Positions 35,488-45,378 of a stretch of 64,000 bases of DNA are shown one piece after another. This DNA is from Sclerotinia nivalis. Lineage: Eukaryota > Ascomycota > Leotiomycetes > Helotiales > Sclerotiniaceae. The notes under the pieces were generated by a model. It had not been told where the DNA came from. It was given only the letters and a program-made list of their open reading frames with translations, and made no database searches. The position numbers and the translations under genes are program-made. Every line of letters begins with the position of its first letter. Within the stretch, counting starts at the first letter, position 1. The DNA lies in NCBI GenBank assembly GCA_029531795.1, contig JAPEIS010000011.1, forward strand, positions 1,984,001 to 2,048,000, read 5' to 3'.

Positions 35488-35878
35488 TTTGGCGGATTGT
35501 TCTTGTAGGTTGTAAACTTTATCCTAAATAGATTATTCGTGTCGCAATAGTGGTGGGAGTAGGTTTTTGCAAAATCGCAAACAATGAGGATCATATGTAA
35601 ACTGTTGTATGGAATTTAGATGTTGAACTCATCGAGTGGAAGAAGCTCCAGATTAAGAAATGTACGGAAACCTTGTCACACAATCGCGCAACCGCGTTTT
35701 CCATTTTATGCGACAAATTGAAATTGAAATTCGCATTCACGTTTTACAGATATAGTGAATCATAAAGAATAATCTATTTGATTGAATCTGTATTTTCCAC
35801 GATATACGACCATGGTATCATCCATCTTTTCAATACCTTAAATTCGACTTCTTCGTCATAAAAATCCCAGAGCCTAAT
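35488..35878. promoter_or_regulatory. Bidirectional promoter region between TAF7 and TAF3-like genes
   Basis: 391 bp separating the two start codons of divergently transcribed TFIID subunit genes. No defined element was assigned. Confidence 0.6.
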
Positions 35879-36565
35879 ATGGCAACACCTCAATCTCTTC
35901 ATCATGCCCTCCTTCGACCATGCATTCTACATATTCTTCGCGCGGCAGGTTATCACTCAACTCGTTCCTCAGTTCTCGATACTGTTACCGACTTAGCTGC
36001 TCGATATATGTATATACTCGCACAATCAACAGCAGCGCATGCCGATTTAAATCATGCCGATCTCGATATAACAATTCAGGATGTGCGAATGGCCATGCAA
36101 GATTGTGGAGCTCTCATGCCGGAGAAAGCAATAGAGGAACAGGAATTTTACGGCGAGGAGGATATGAGGGGTGTAGAAGGATTTTTAGCATGGGCAATGG
36201 GGGATGGAAATAAAGAGATTAGAAGGATTGCGCTGGCGGATGGAGGGGAGGATTATTTGACTGGTATGTTTTACCTCTCTTCTTCTCCGACTTTATGAGT
36301 GTGGATGCGCCCTGACTAGAATATAGCTCTCAAAAAGAAGCATAACACGACAGATGAAGATACACGATATCATGGGACATTATTAGGAAGACCTGCCGAA
36401 CCTCGAATAGTGAAAGTTGAAGGAGGAGAAATTACAAGTGTGAAGGAATGGGCAGATCGATTGAAACCAATACCAAAACAGATTGCGGAAACACCTTCTA
36501 CGAGAGAGGCATCTTCAGCCTTAAGTTCTGTTGGGGATCAAGTTATGGAAAATATGGAGTTTTAA
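35879..36565 (+). CDS. taf3: TAF3-like histone-fold (bromodomain-associated) protein
   Basis: Two exons, 35879-36263 and 36327-36565, encode 207 residues. The N-terminal about 80 residues (LHHALLRPCILHILRAAGYHSTRSSVLDTVTDLAARYMYILAQ) form a histone fold of the Bromo_TP type, the heterodimer partner of TAF10 within TFIID. Next comes 'VRMAMQDCGAL', which continues the third helix region. The rest is short and charged, ending VGDQVMENMEF. No PHD finger follows, unlike animal TAF3; yeast Taf3 also lacks it. TAF8 has a similar fold, so the TAF3 label is likely rather than certain. Its position 391 bp from TAF7 supports a TFIID role. Confidence 0.82.
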
Positions 36566-36723
36566 TTCCAAAAGGACATGGTTATTTTGATTTTTGGGCA
36601 TGGCGACGGAGTTTGGGTTATTTAACAGATATAATAAATGGCCGCCATATGGATCGGTGAATCATGGCAAACCACCACAATGATATGAGGTCTGAATCAG
36701 GGCCTCCACCATACTATTCAACC

Positions 36724-37164
36724 TTAAACAGATCCCAAGTTCTCATTCGCGAGCCTTCCGCCTCCACCTCCATCAACATCTAGACCTTGAGCTCGTTGAC
36801 TTTTGATCTTCTCTCTAGCCTCCTTCTGCTCTGCTTTTTGTCTATCCAAATCACTTGTATAACTACCCTCCTCACCCCATCCAGCATTCTTCTTATCGAA
36901 TTGGGCAGCCATCACTTCTCCTTCGCCTGGCATCCTCATTTGCTCTCCATCTAAATCTTCTTGTTGAGGTCCGTATTTGGAACCCGGTAATTTGACATTA
37001 CTATCGTCTGCGTTATCTTTGGGATGATCACCATGACCCATTGCTGTAGCTGATCCTACTGACATTCCAGGAGTTGCTGTTGAGGATGGTGGGCCGGAGT
37101 TGGGACCAAAGGTTGTACCGGCGGGGGTTGAGTTGAGGGAGGATTGATTTTGCGATGCGGACAT
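36724..37164 (-). CDS. Small hydrophilic conserved-type protein (146 aa)
   Basis: Single-exon frame. The first half is rich in Ser, Thr, Pro, Gly and Asn. The second half contains VKLPGSKYGPQQEDLDGEQMRMPGEGEVMAAQF and a charged helix DRQKAEQKEAREKIKSQRAQG, ending in a poly-Gly run. There is no membrane segment, signal peptide or cysteine. It is likely an intrinsically disordered cytosolic or nuclear protein. The regular motif 'GEGEVMAAQFDKKNAGWGEEGSYTSDLDRQKAE' looks conserved rather than random, but I cannot name a family. It is divergent from palC with 430 bp between. Confidence 0.75.
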   Translation of the reverse strand: MSASQNQSSLNSTPAGTTFGPNSGPPSSTATPGMSVGSATAMGHGDHPKDNADDSNVKLPGSKYGPQQEDLDGEQMRMPGEGEVMAAQFDKKNAGWGEEGSYTSDLDRQKAEQKEAREKIKSQRAQGLDVDGGGGGRLANENLGSV

Positions 37165-37594
37165 TTTGAACTTTGAATTGAGTGATGGAGTGGGATGAAT
37201 GCTTGGATAATATCTCAGAGTACTGTATTAATTGTTCAATGGTTTTGGTTGAAGTGGGGTTGTCAATGAATCAATAAGATGGTGAATACTTGGTTGATTT
37301 ACCTACTACTTGATAATCACCTACCTTGCCCGGTGGCATTTCTAATAACGAAGATGACGTAGATATAAATAGTTCCAGATTAGATTTGGTGGGACAAAGC
37401 AAAGTGATAGCTACGGTGATTCTGAAAAGCCTTGAATGCAGTCAATATCATTGCCCCGCCATATCTAAAACGAAGCACGGGATCCATGTTCAATGTTCAT
37501 CGCATTTCAACATACCGTTCCTTCCACACTTTGCCAATTTATAGTCTCATTCTTGTGAATTATACAGTCGAGCTAACTGGGGACATATCCAGTC
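37165..37594. promoter_or_regulatory. Intergenic promoter region upstream of palC
   Basis: 430 bp between the divergent small hydrophilic gene and palC. Nothing specific was assigned. Confidence 0.4.
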
Positions 37595-39086
37595 ATGCCT
37601 TTCCCATTCGAGCTTCCTACAACATCATCATTTTCGTTTTCAACATACTTCACTAGCGACTCACATCCATCACTACCTTTGGCAGCGAGTACTTACAGAG
37701 GAGTTCTTCGTGATGCATTGAAGAAACACAAACGTCTTACTCCTTCACAACAATCTTCAAATCTTTCATCCATTTTTCAAGCACTCAATAACTACATCCC
37801 ATATCTATTAGCTCTCGACTCTGGCATATCTTCTCAATCTCAACCGGGAGCAGAACATATAGATATCATTCTTACTTCAACACCAACCTTGGAATGGCGT
37901 CCAACTCTTTCAGATCACCCGATACCTGGGAGAGAAATCCCAAGAATAAAGATACAAAGTCTAGAATATGAAATCTATTTTGTTCTTTCAACACTAGCTT
38001 ATACTCATGTTCTTCTCTCACGATCTTCATTACATCCCCTCTATTCATCAGCTACGGCATCACCATCATCTGATCAAAGAACTTCATGTATTAAAGCTGC
38101 CACAGAACAACTATTATCAGCGGGCTCAATTCACAATTATCTTTTCACCCGCTCGACAACTCTTACTTCCCCACCTCCTTGTCCAGATATCTCAAATCCA
38201 GTTTTCCGTGCTTTAAGTAGCTTAGCATTAGCAGAGAGCACTTTGCTAGCAGTTTTCAAAGATGATCCATATCCAGCAGCAGTACAACAAGATCGCAATA
38301 AAAACGATAAAGAATGGATGATTAAAGCTCCTGAGATGCCTAAAGTCCGCGCTCATCTATTTGCAAGATTATGTCTTGCTGCTGCTGAACATGCGGGTAA
38401 TGCATCAGCAATGCTAGGTGGGATGGGTAATGGAGGAAAGGTAAAAGTTGATGCTGAGTTGTTAAAATACGTGGAAGATTTGCGAAGAGTGGGGAGAGGA
38501 AAAGCTTGTAGATTCTTTGGTGTGGATGCTGAATTGGGTGGAAAAACAGGTGATGGTATTGGATGGTTGAGAGCTGGCTTGAGTGAGTTAGGAGTAGCGG
38601 CGGGAGATGATGGAAAGAAATCATCTGGAATGGGATTCGGAAGATTTAAGAAAGAATGGACAGAGAAAAGAGAGGGTCGTAGAGTTGAGAAAGGAAAGGA
38701 TTGGGGAAGTGATGCAGGGAAAGCTGAGGAGAGTAGAGTTCTAGAAATGTTAGAAAAGAAATGGGTGAAGATGAATGATATTGTATGTCACAACCCCTTT
38801 ATTTCTTCATACCACCTACTAACAATGAGCGTAGATCGGTACACAACTTATACCTTCTATAGGTACGCTCATCTCCAGTCTACCATCAGGGCGGGAAATG
38901 CATACATTGAAATTGTATAACCCCCCAAGTCTTGACATTCAAGTCCTCGAAAATATGAGAGCACCCCCAGATCGAGCAGATACATACGAAGAAAACGATA
39001 GTTCCGACGAAGATGACAATGGAACACCAGTTGGTGCATTCCCAGGCACCAAGGAAGATTACACTGCCAACGCAAATTATTTCTAA
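37595..39086 (+). CDS. palC: pH-response regulator PalC (BRO1-like domain)
   Basis: Two exons, 37595-38782 and 38835-39086, encode 479 residues. The 52-nt intron has a CTACTAAC branch site. The product begins [19 protein letters not shown], as PalC proteins do. It has a BRO1-like domain over about residues 1-400, including [53 protein letters not shown] and a CRFFGVDAE segment. Exon 2 gives [31 protein letters not shown], the conserved C-terminal PalC motif region, and an acidic tail. PalC recruits the Pal ambient-pH complex to the ESCRT-III component Vps32 at the plasma membrane. It is needed for PacC activation at alkaline pH. Confidence 0.93.
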
Positions 39087-39398
39087 GTCAAATATCTATA
39101 TCTCAAAATTCCAAAATTCAAAATCCAAAAATCCATTCTAGACCAAAACGCCCGACCAAGATAAGATGGTCAAAACTCCCCAAAATTAAAATGTAACACA
39201 AACAAGCTCCACCCAACCCCGAATTACTCCACATCACCACATCACCCACCACACCGCCAATTCACGAGTCCACCCCGTAGCTCAATAGTTCACAATAAAA
39301 CAAGCACATGTTCATCCCATCACTCGGTGCAACAATCAGATATGCAACATATTCATCTCCTATTTCAGGATTATGGGTCGTGGGGAGAGGATGTATGA

Positions 39399-39424
39399 CA
39401 CGTGATTTGTGCACGTGATTTGTG
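39399..39424. repeat. Tandem 13-bp repeat with CACGTG boxes
   Basis: Two adjoining perfect copies of CACGTGATTTGTG. Each carries a palindromic E-box of the type bound by bHLH factors. No gene start is near, so regulation is speculative. Confidence 0.7.
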
Positions 39425-41267
39425 GAGTGGATGGGGATGGATGGATGGGGGATGGGTAGTAGGTAAGGTAAGAAAGGAAAATTAAAACTATGTATGGGGT
39501 TGGTGGATGGTTAGCGGTGAATGGTGAGTGAGTGAGTGATTACCGGAGTGAGTGAGTACCGTGTATTGGGTTGGGTTGGATTATTTTGGATCACGGTGGT
39601 GGGTAGACTTTGTTTAGGAGGCTTTTTCTTGGAGATGTTGAAGAGAGTACTAGGTAGTGTATGTTAGTTGGGTAATGTGATGTTTATAATATTGATTGAA
39701 TATATAAATTTACCGCAATCATGAAACTTATTTTCCATTTTTCCTGTATAATTATCTATTTGAATCTTCCTTATCTTCTCCCCTATCCATCTTCATACTC
39801 TCTCTACTCATCCATCTTTATACTCCCCCTTCCTATTCATCTCATATACTCTGTATACTCTTCATTATACCCTTATAATTTACCCCCAATCCCCGTACCG
39901 GCCTGCCTCTATCTACTATCTTATGAAATATTTCACGAGACACTTCTTCTTCACCAAGTATATTTATTAGGAATCTTTAACATTAAATACATTTAACAAA
40001 TAAGTGATATTTTGATATTATATTCTGATTATTCTGAATATCCTGAAGAGAGGAGAAGTGAAGTGATGCGGAAAGACGAATCTAGAATTTTCTTAACTCT
40101 TGATTCTTGACTCTTGACTCTTGACTTCTTTTGTTGGGATGTTGATATCTGGGGTACTAAGTCCGATGAATTTGATGTGACGTTATATATTTTTTTGATT
40201 GTTTTTCGATTATGTTAGGTGTTGGGTGCTGTGGTTGGTGTTATCCCTCAATTCTATATTGATGACTTAACCTCCTAGCATCTCCCGCGCACCTCCTTTT
40301 CCCTCCTACCATGTCCAAATCCCCCTCAACTCCCGCCTATCTCCCTTCCCCTCATGACCCCTCTCCTCTCATCCCCATCATCTTAAACGCCCCCCACAAC
40401 CAAACACTACAGATCCCAATTATCTAGTACTAACCACATAATATAGATTCCGATCCGCATCCGTATGTCTACTCCTAAACATCTTCTTCAGTTCTTTCGC
40501 TAAAGAACTCTCGGGATTTTTTGACTACCCGTTCCTGTGTATATTCAGCTCGTGCCCGTGGATCTGAGTAGTAGGTATTGTGATATAAAATCCTTTTTAA
40601 TTTTGATTTATTCTTTGAGGTTGAGATTTGGGTTTCTTCGTTTTCCGTTTCTTCGTTTTCCGTTTCTTGTTTCTGTAGTTGTATTTTTTCGAAAAGGAAT
40701 GAGAAGCAGTATCCAGAATGTAGGGATGCAGAGTCCGGAAATTCAAACTCAAACTCAAACTAGAAATTTCCATTTTCCATATTTATCTCCAGAAGAAGTA
40801 TGAAATATATTCCTCTTCCTCGTTTTTACATTTCCGCTTTGTGGATCAATATTTGTCGATTTAGCAATCATAATTAGATGTTGAATCAAAATCAACCATA
40901 CCATACTCGTGTCCCCAACTCAAGCTCATCCGGATTATATGTCAATATCAGCGCAAATAAATCGCGCGGACGAAAGAATTTGTTATTTGGTTACTGATAG
41001 CGTCTAAAAATGTATTTGTTCGTTGACGAGAAGTATTTTAGATGCAGCTTTGATGGTGAGCATATTGGCGACTTGTATCGCGATGAATATATCAGGTACA
41101 TTAAAACGGAGATGAAGACGGCAAGACGGCGTTTTTTCCTTTTCCTTTTCCTTTTCAAGGAATGGTCAAGGGAATTGTAGGCTTCCATCTCCTGTACTGA
41201 GAGATATGAATCGTCTGATGAAGGAGAAGAATACTAAGTGTTGAGTACAGAAATGATAGAATCGTCA

Positions 41268-41650
41268 GCGTTATCCGCCCCGTGGGTTACCCATTAGAAC
41301 TAGAACCCACTCTGCGGGTTACCCGTTGAGGTTTTAAAATAACCCGCCCCGTACGGGTTATCCGCAGATTATCTGCGGATAATCTACGGGTTGACGGATA
41401 ATTTGGATAATTTATGAAAGATTAGTATAAAAATTAGTATAATAATTTGGGAATAGCTTCAAAAAATAAGCGGGTATCCACTAACCCGCAGATTATTTGC
41501 GGATAATCCACCAACCCATGGGTTAATGGGTTATCTGCGGATTGGTGGATATCCGCAGAGAATCCGCAAATAACCCATGGGTACCCATTCAGATTTTTCA
41601 ATAACCCGCCCCGCCGGCGGGTAACCCGTGGGTTACCCACCAGAGCTATA
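41268..41650. repeat. Palindromic GGGTTA/TAACCC-rich element
   Basis: A compact interval with about eleven GGGTTA or TAACCC hexamers in both orientations. Many are paired as GGGTTACCC or TAACCCGTGGGTTA, interspersed with CGGATAATC/GATTATCCG-like units. A TAACCCGCCCCG core occurs twice (about 41340 and 41603). It is sharply different in composition from its AT-rich flanks. It looks like a foldback or MITE-like element. There is no coding capacity beyond shadows. Confidence 0.7.
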
Positions 41651-43781
41651 ATCCGAGTTCACCTTGTGCAGCATCCAATCTCGAGACCTTTTTATCGTTT
41701 TCTCCCTGTGACATAGTGAGTTCGAGAGAATTTCCAGTAGAAGGAGACAAGTTGTTGAAGCTTGAAGAACGATGTTGAGGGTCCTCGCTGTCCCATCGTT
41801 CAGATTGAGATTGAGATTGACAGTGGATAGCTTTCTTTTTCTTAGCTTTATGAGCTTGGATAGCTTCAGAGGCTAGACTGCACTCCTTTTATTACTCCCA
41901 TGATTACGAAAGACATGGTTTGATAGTAAGATAAAATGTGAGAAAATAGATTGGAACCTTTGGAACAATGAAGAAGAAAATCCTTTGTAGGTCGACGTGT
42001 AGTTCGCAATGCGCGTTTATACTGAGGATAGAAAGCCTGAAATATCAAGTGAAAAGCTTGAGGGTAGAAAGAGATATCTAAATACCTATATATACTCAAA
42101 TAAAAACTACATATACTTGAGCTCGTACGCATGGTGAAGCTCAGCCATGTAACGAATACAATAAAAACTTCACAAGTTTTCTCAATAGGATTCCCCACGC
42201 ATTGAAATCCTTTCAAAAAGTGCAAATCTGGTGATAATTAAGTTCTTAGGCGTACGAAGCATGATCATGCTGAACGTTTGATGCTTGAATTAGATTAGGG
42301 CTAAGCTTCGTAGATCTTTGGAAGCAGGAATTTAATTGGTTACCGAGTTGTCGGGTATCACTTTGCCATTTAAGGAAGGACAGCGGAAATAATCACATGT
42401 GGGCACAACACCTGCATTGAAATGGATGTGGCGATGCATATGATCTTTTTGATTCAAATGGTTGAGGAATATTTGTGATATTTCATGTCTTTTATAAATT
42501 CATAAATGATGCTTTATCCGCATGCCGAGTTTGAATTGGTATTTGAAACCAATAGGCCCGGTCTCTACGTGGCCAACATACAGCAGCAGCTCTATCATCT
42601 ATTTGCGCCGAGGTCTAAAACCCTTTGATTTACAAAATAATTGGTGTTATTCAATGAAGCTGTCTTTGGGAAGTATATCATATCCACGTTCATAATACAT
42701 ACCGAAATAGATCGCTTGCTGATGGACAAACTGTATAAAGCACAAAATCACTACAACTAAGCTTCTATAGCTCGATATCACAATATACAGCAAAATCGAT
42801 AATCAATTCGAATACAATAAATTCCCTTTTGTATTAGGGTCTTAACATATCTTTTTCCTCTTTCTACCTTCCACATCGATCTTTCTTTCACCAAAATGGA
42901 TATGCCGCTGCAAAGATTCTGAAGAGTCATTATCAGAAATGGAATAAAGTGGATAGATCAAAAATCAAATTCAAACCTCAATCAGCTTTATACCTATGCA
43001 ATAAAGGTCCAATAGGAAAGTCTAATCAACAAATCAACCTTTTGAGGGGTTTTACCCGAAGTCTAAACTTATACAAATTTTATATAAGCGAATATAATCT
43101 CTCGATTCTTTTCTTTAGACTTCACTTTCCACATACCAACTGTTGGAACAATTCTCTTTCTCTTGAAGATTTCAAAGAGGGATTGTTGTTTTTTGATTGT
43201 TGAAGTCAAATAATATATCATTGTGAAGATATGTTTATATCTTCAAGAAGCTCCTGATCAGGGCTATAATTTCATATTAATATCTCAAGACTTCTGCTCA
43301 ATGATGATGCCGAAAAAACCAACAACCCCGACGTATGAGAAAAGAGGCACAGCAGAAGAAATTATAGGTAAATGGATACCTACACCGAGAGTATCTTCAA
43401 TAGATACTAGGTTATTTCAAGCTTAATATAAGGTTATGCTTGATTTTCGCGCTATAAAATGATCTTCATCTTCGATGTTGCGGAATTTTTTTGATATGTT
43501 TGTCTTGTAGTTTGTGTTTTGAGCATCATTTCTGTTGCAGTTTTCGCGGTCGTTTATGATTGTTGCTGTCGCTACATTTTCACTGGTCCTCTTACCTCGT
43601 CCTTTCGTTCTTTTCGCAAGCGCATGAGAACTCGCAAAAATAAAATAATTTATATACTTTGTCACCCTTGACACTTGCTATTCATTACGATCTATAGCAT
43701 TTCTCAATTCACTTCACGGTGGAGATTTGATTCACCGTCGTTACTTGATTTTGATATCAAACAAACACACAAAAAGCAGAT

Positions 43782-44825
43782 ATGAAGTCTATCCTCATAC
43801 CCTATCTCTTCCTGGCTCCAATCTTTGCAGCACCCGCACCCTACATCGTCACAAGCTATGTCGAACTTTCCGTATATACCTACAACCCTTCTAACCACCA
43901 CCTACCCCGCCGGTATCAAAACCCTGACCGAAGGAATCATTCCAAATGCGACTCCAGTCACCAATGCCATCTCCACATTAAGTGATACATCAGTCTACGC
44001 ACACGTTACCATAATCGAAGTTCTTTTACCATCTGGTAGCGATAGTCGTCTAACATCTACATACGATTATGATGCAACAATCACCGCTATCAAAACAAAC
44101 TATGTAGTTCCAATTACCTACACTCCATATCGAATAGCGGCAAAGCCCAAAACTGGACATATGTAACCAATGTTCCAATCTATCTTCCCAGCATAGTAGC
44201 CAGTGTCATTGTTCCCTCCACTGTCACTACCTCCGCTTCAACATACACATATTATGATGGGATCAGTGCCCGGACAGTCGTGAATGCTATTCTAAATCCT
44301 ACGGATGTGGCAACCGATTCATTAGCTAGTGCTTCTTCAGTTAATGAACCGTTTCTAATGAATTATTGTTACACCACAACCTGTAGTACAGTCCTCACAA
44401 CTGCAACCTGCGAGCCCACATGGGCATATCCCGGATTCGACTACTCATCCTCATCCTCATCTAGCAACAGCGACAGCGATAATTACAACGATCCCTACTA
44501 CTGCTCCTCCCTAACCTACTACTGCGGAAACCACACCCTCCTCATAATCGCCATCTGCGTGCCCATCTGCTGGGTAACCCCATGGCTCCTAATCGGGCTC
44601 CTCGAATCCTGGCTCTCATTTAAAGGAATCATGTTGGGAAAACAGCGGAAAAGAGGGGTTCCATATGCGTGGTGTTGTATTTCTTTGCTATTTCTCTATT
44701 GTACGGGCCCGACTTATATGGAGAAGAGTAGAGAGGAACAGGGGAGGTTGGAGGGGCTGTGGAGCGAAATGGGAATAAGGAGGAAGTTGGGTTTGTGGTG
44801 TAAGTGGGGGTTTAGGTCGACGTAA
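43782..44825 (+). pseudogene. Frameshifted secreted/single-pass membrane protein gene
   Basis: Three overlapping frames read as one protein if single-base shifts are allowed near 43881 and 44129. The start MKSILIPYLFLAPIFAAPAPY is a signal peptide. A Thr/Ser/Val-rich ectodomain follows (LLTTTYPAGIKTLTEGIIPNATPV, TYVTNVPIYLPSIVASVIVPSTV), then a Cys-containing segment and an acidic Ser tract. A hydrophobic helix (HTLLIIAICVPICWVTPWLLIGL) precedes a cytoplasmic region (AWCCISLLFLYCTGPTYMEKSREEQGRL). I tested intron placements at both shifts; none with GT..AG restores the frame. It is therefore either a pseudogene or has assembly indels. The last 181 codons are fully open. Fungal relatives of unknown function are likely. 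Confidence 0.65.
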
Positions 44826-45378
44826 CCCATTATGCTGGGTGAGGAACCGGAGAGTGATAAGAGGGCTTTTACGGAGGGGTGTTTGTAGTGTGGTTGAGGG
44901 GGGAAAAGGTGAGGGCGGGGAGGGTGGAGATGAGTGGTAATGGGAGGTTAATGAGAGGTGGGGAATGAGGGTGTTTTGTATTGCTGGCGAAGATGCGAGA
45001 ATGGGAGCGCAGATTGATGGATACATGATAACGTTATGATGATGAAGTCGAGTTACACCATTTACACCCAGACAATTCAAACCTCGAAAGTTAATCCTTA
45101 GATAAACTCTATATCTAATTTTATACTACATGAATGGGGTAATGTTCTTCTGCATCCCTAAGCGCCAACTAAGTCATCGTCTCTCTTCCTTTATATAATC
45201 TTGCATTGGCGGATATTCTCCTGATATATACTCCCATATAAAAAGAGTTGAAACTCCACATAAGATCTCGAGATGACTCTGCTCTGCGACGCTAATTCAC
45301 CACTTTCGTCTCTTCTAGTATATTCTGGAAATATATTCCTTACGAACGTTCCTCCGCCTGTTCAACATCTTTCAAGGA
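44826..45378. other. Intergenic between convergent genes
   Basis: 550 bp of 3' flanks of the frameshifted gene and the histidine kinase. No receiver-domain coding sequence could be found here on the minus strand. Confidence 0.55.

Larger units (their letters stand above)
39087..43781. other. Gene-poor 4.7-kb stretch
   Basis: No supported protein gene. It contains G-rich and T-rich low-complexity tracts (39,420-39,600 and 39,720-39,900), a tandem CACGTG motif, the palindromic element at about 41,268-41,650, and short ORFs (41866-42225 minus; 42949-43203 plus) without domains. The upstream promoter of the frameshifted gene at 43782 should be at its right end. Confidence 0.5.

Noticed and set aside
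41434..41640. 68-codon minus ORF in the palindromic element
   Set aside because: Composed entirely of the repeat units, with no protein features.
41866..42225. 119-codon minus ORF rich in Phe/Ser/Tyr
   Set aside because: No domain or start context, gene-poor surroundings; probably chance.
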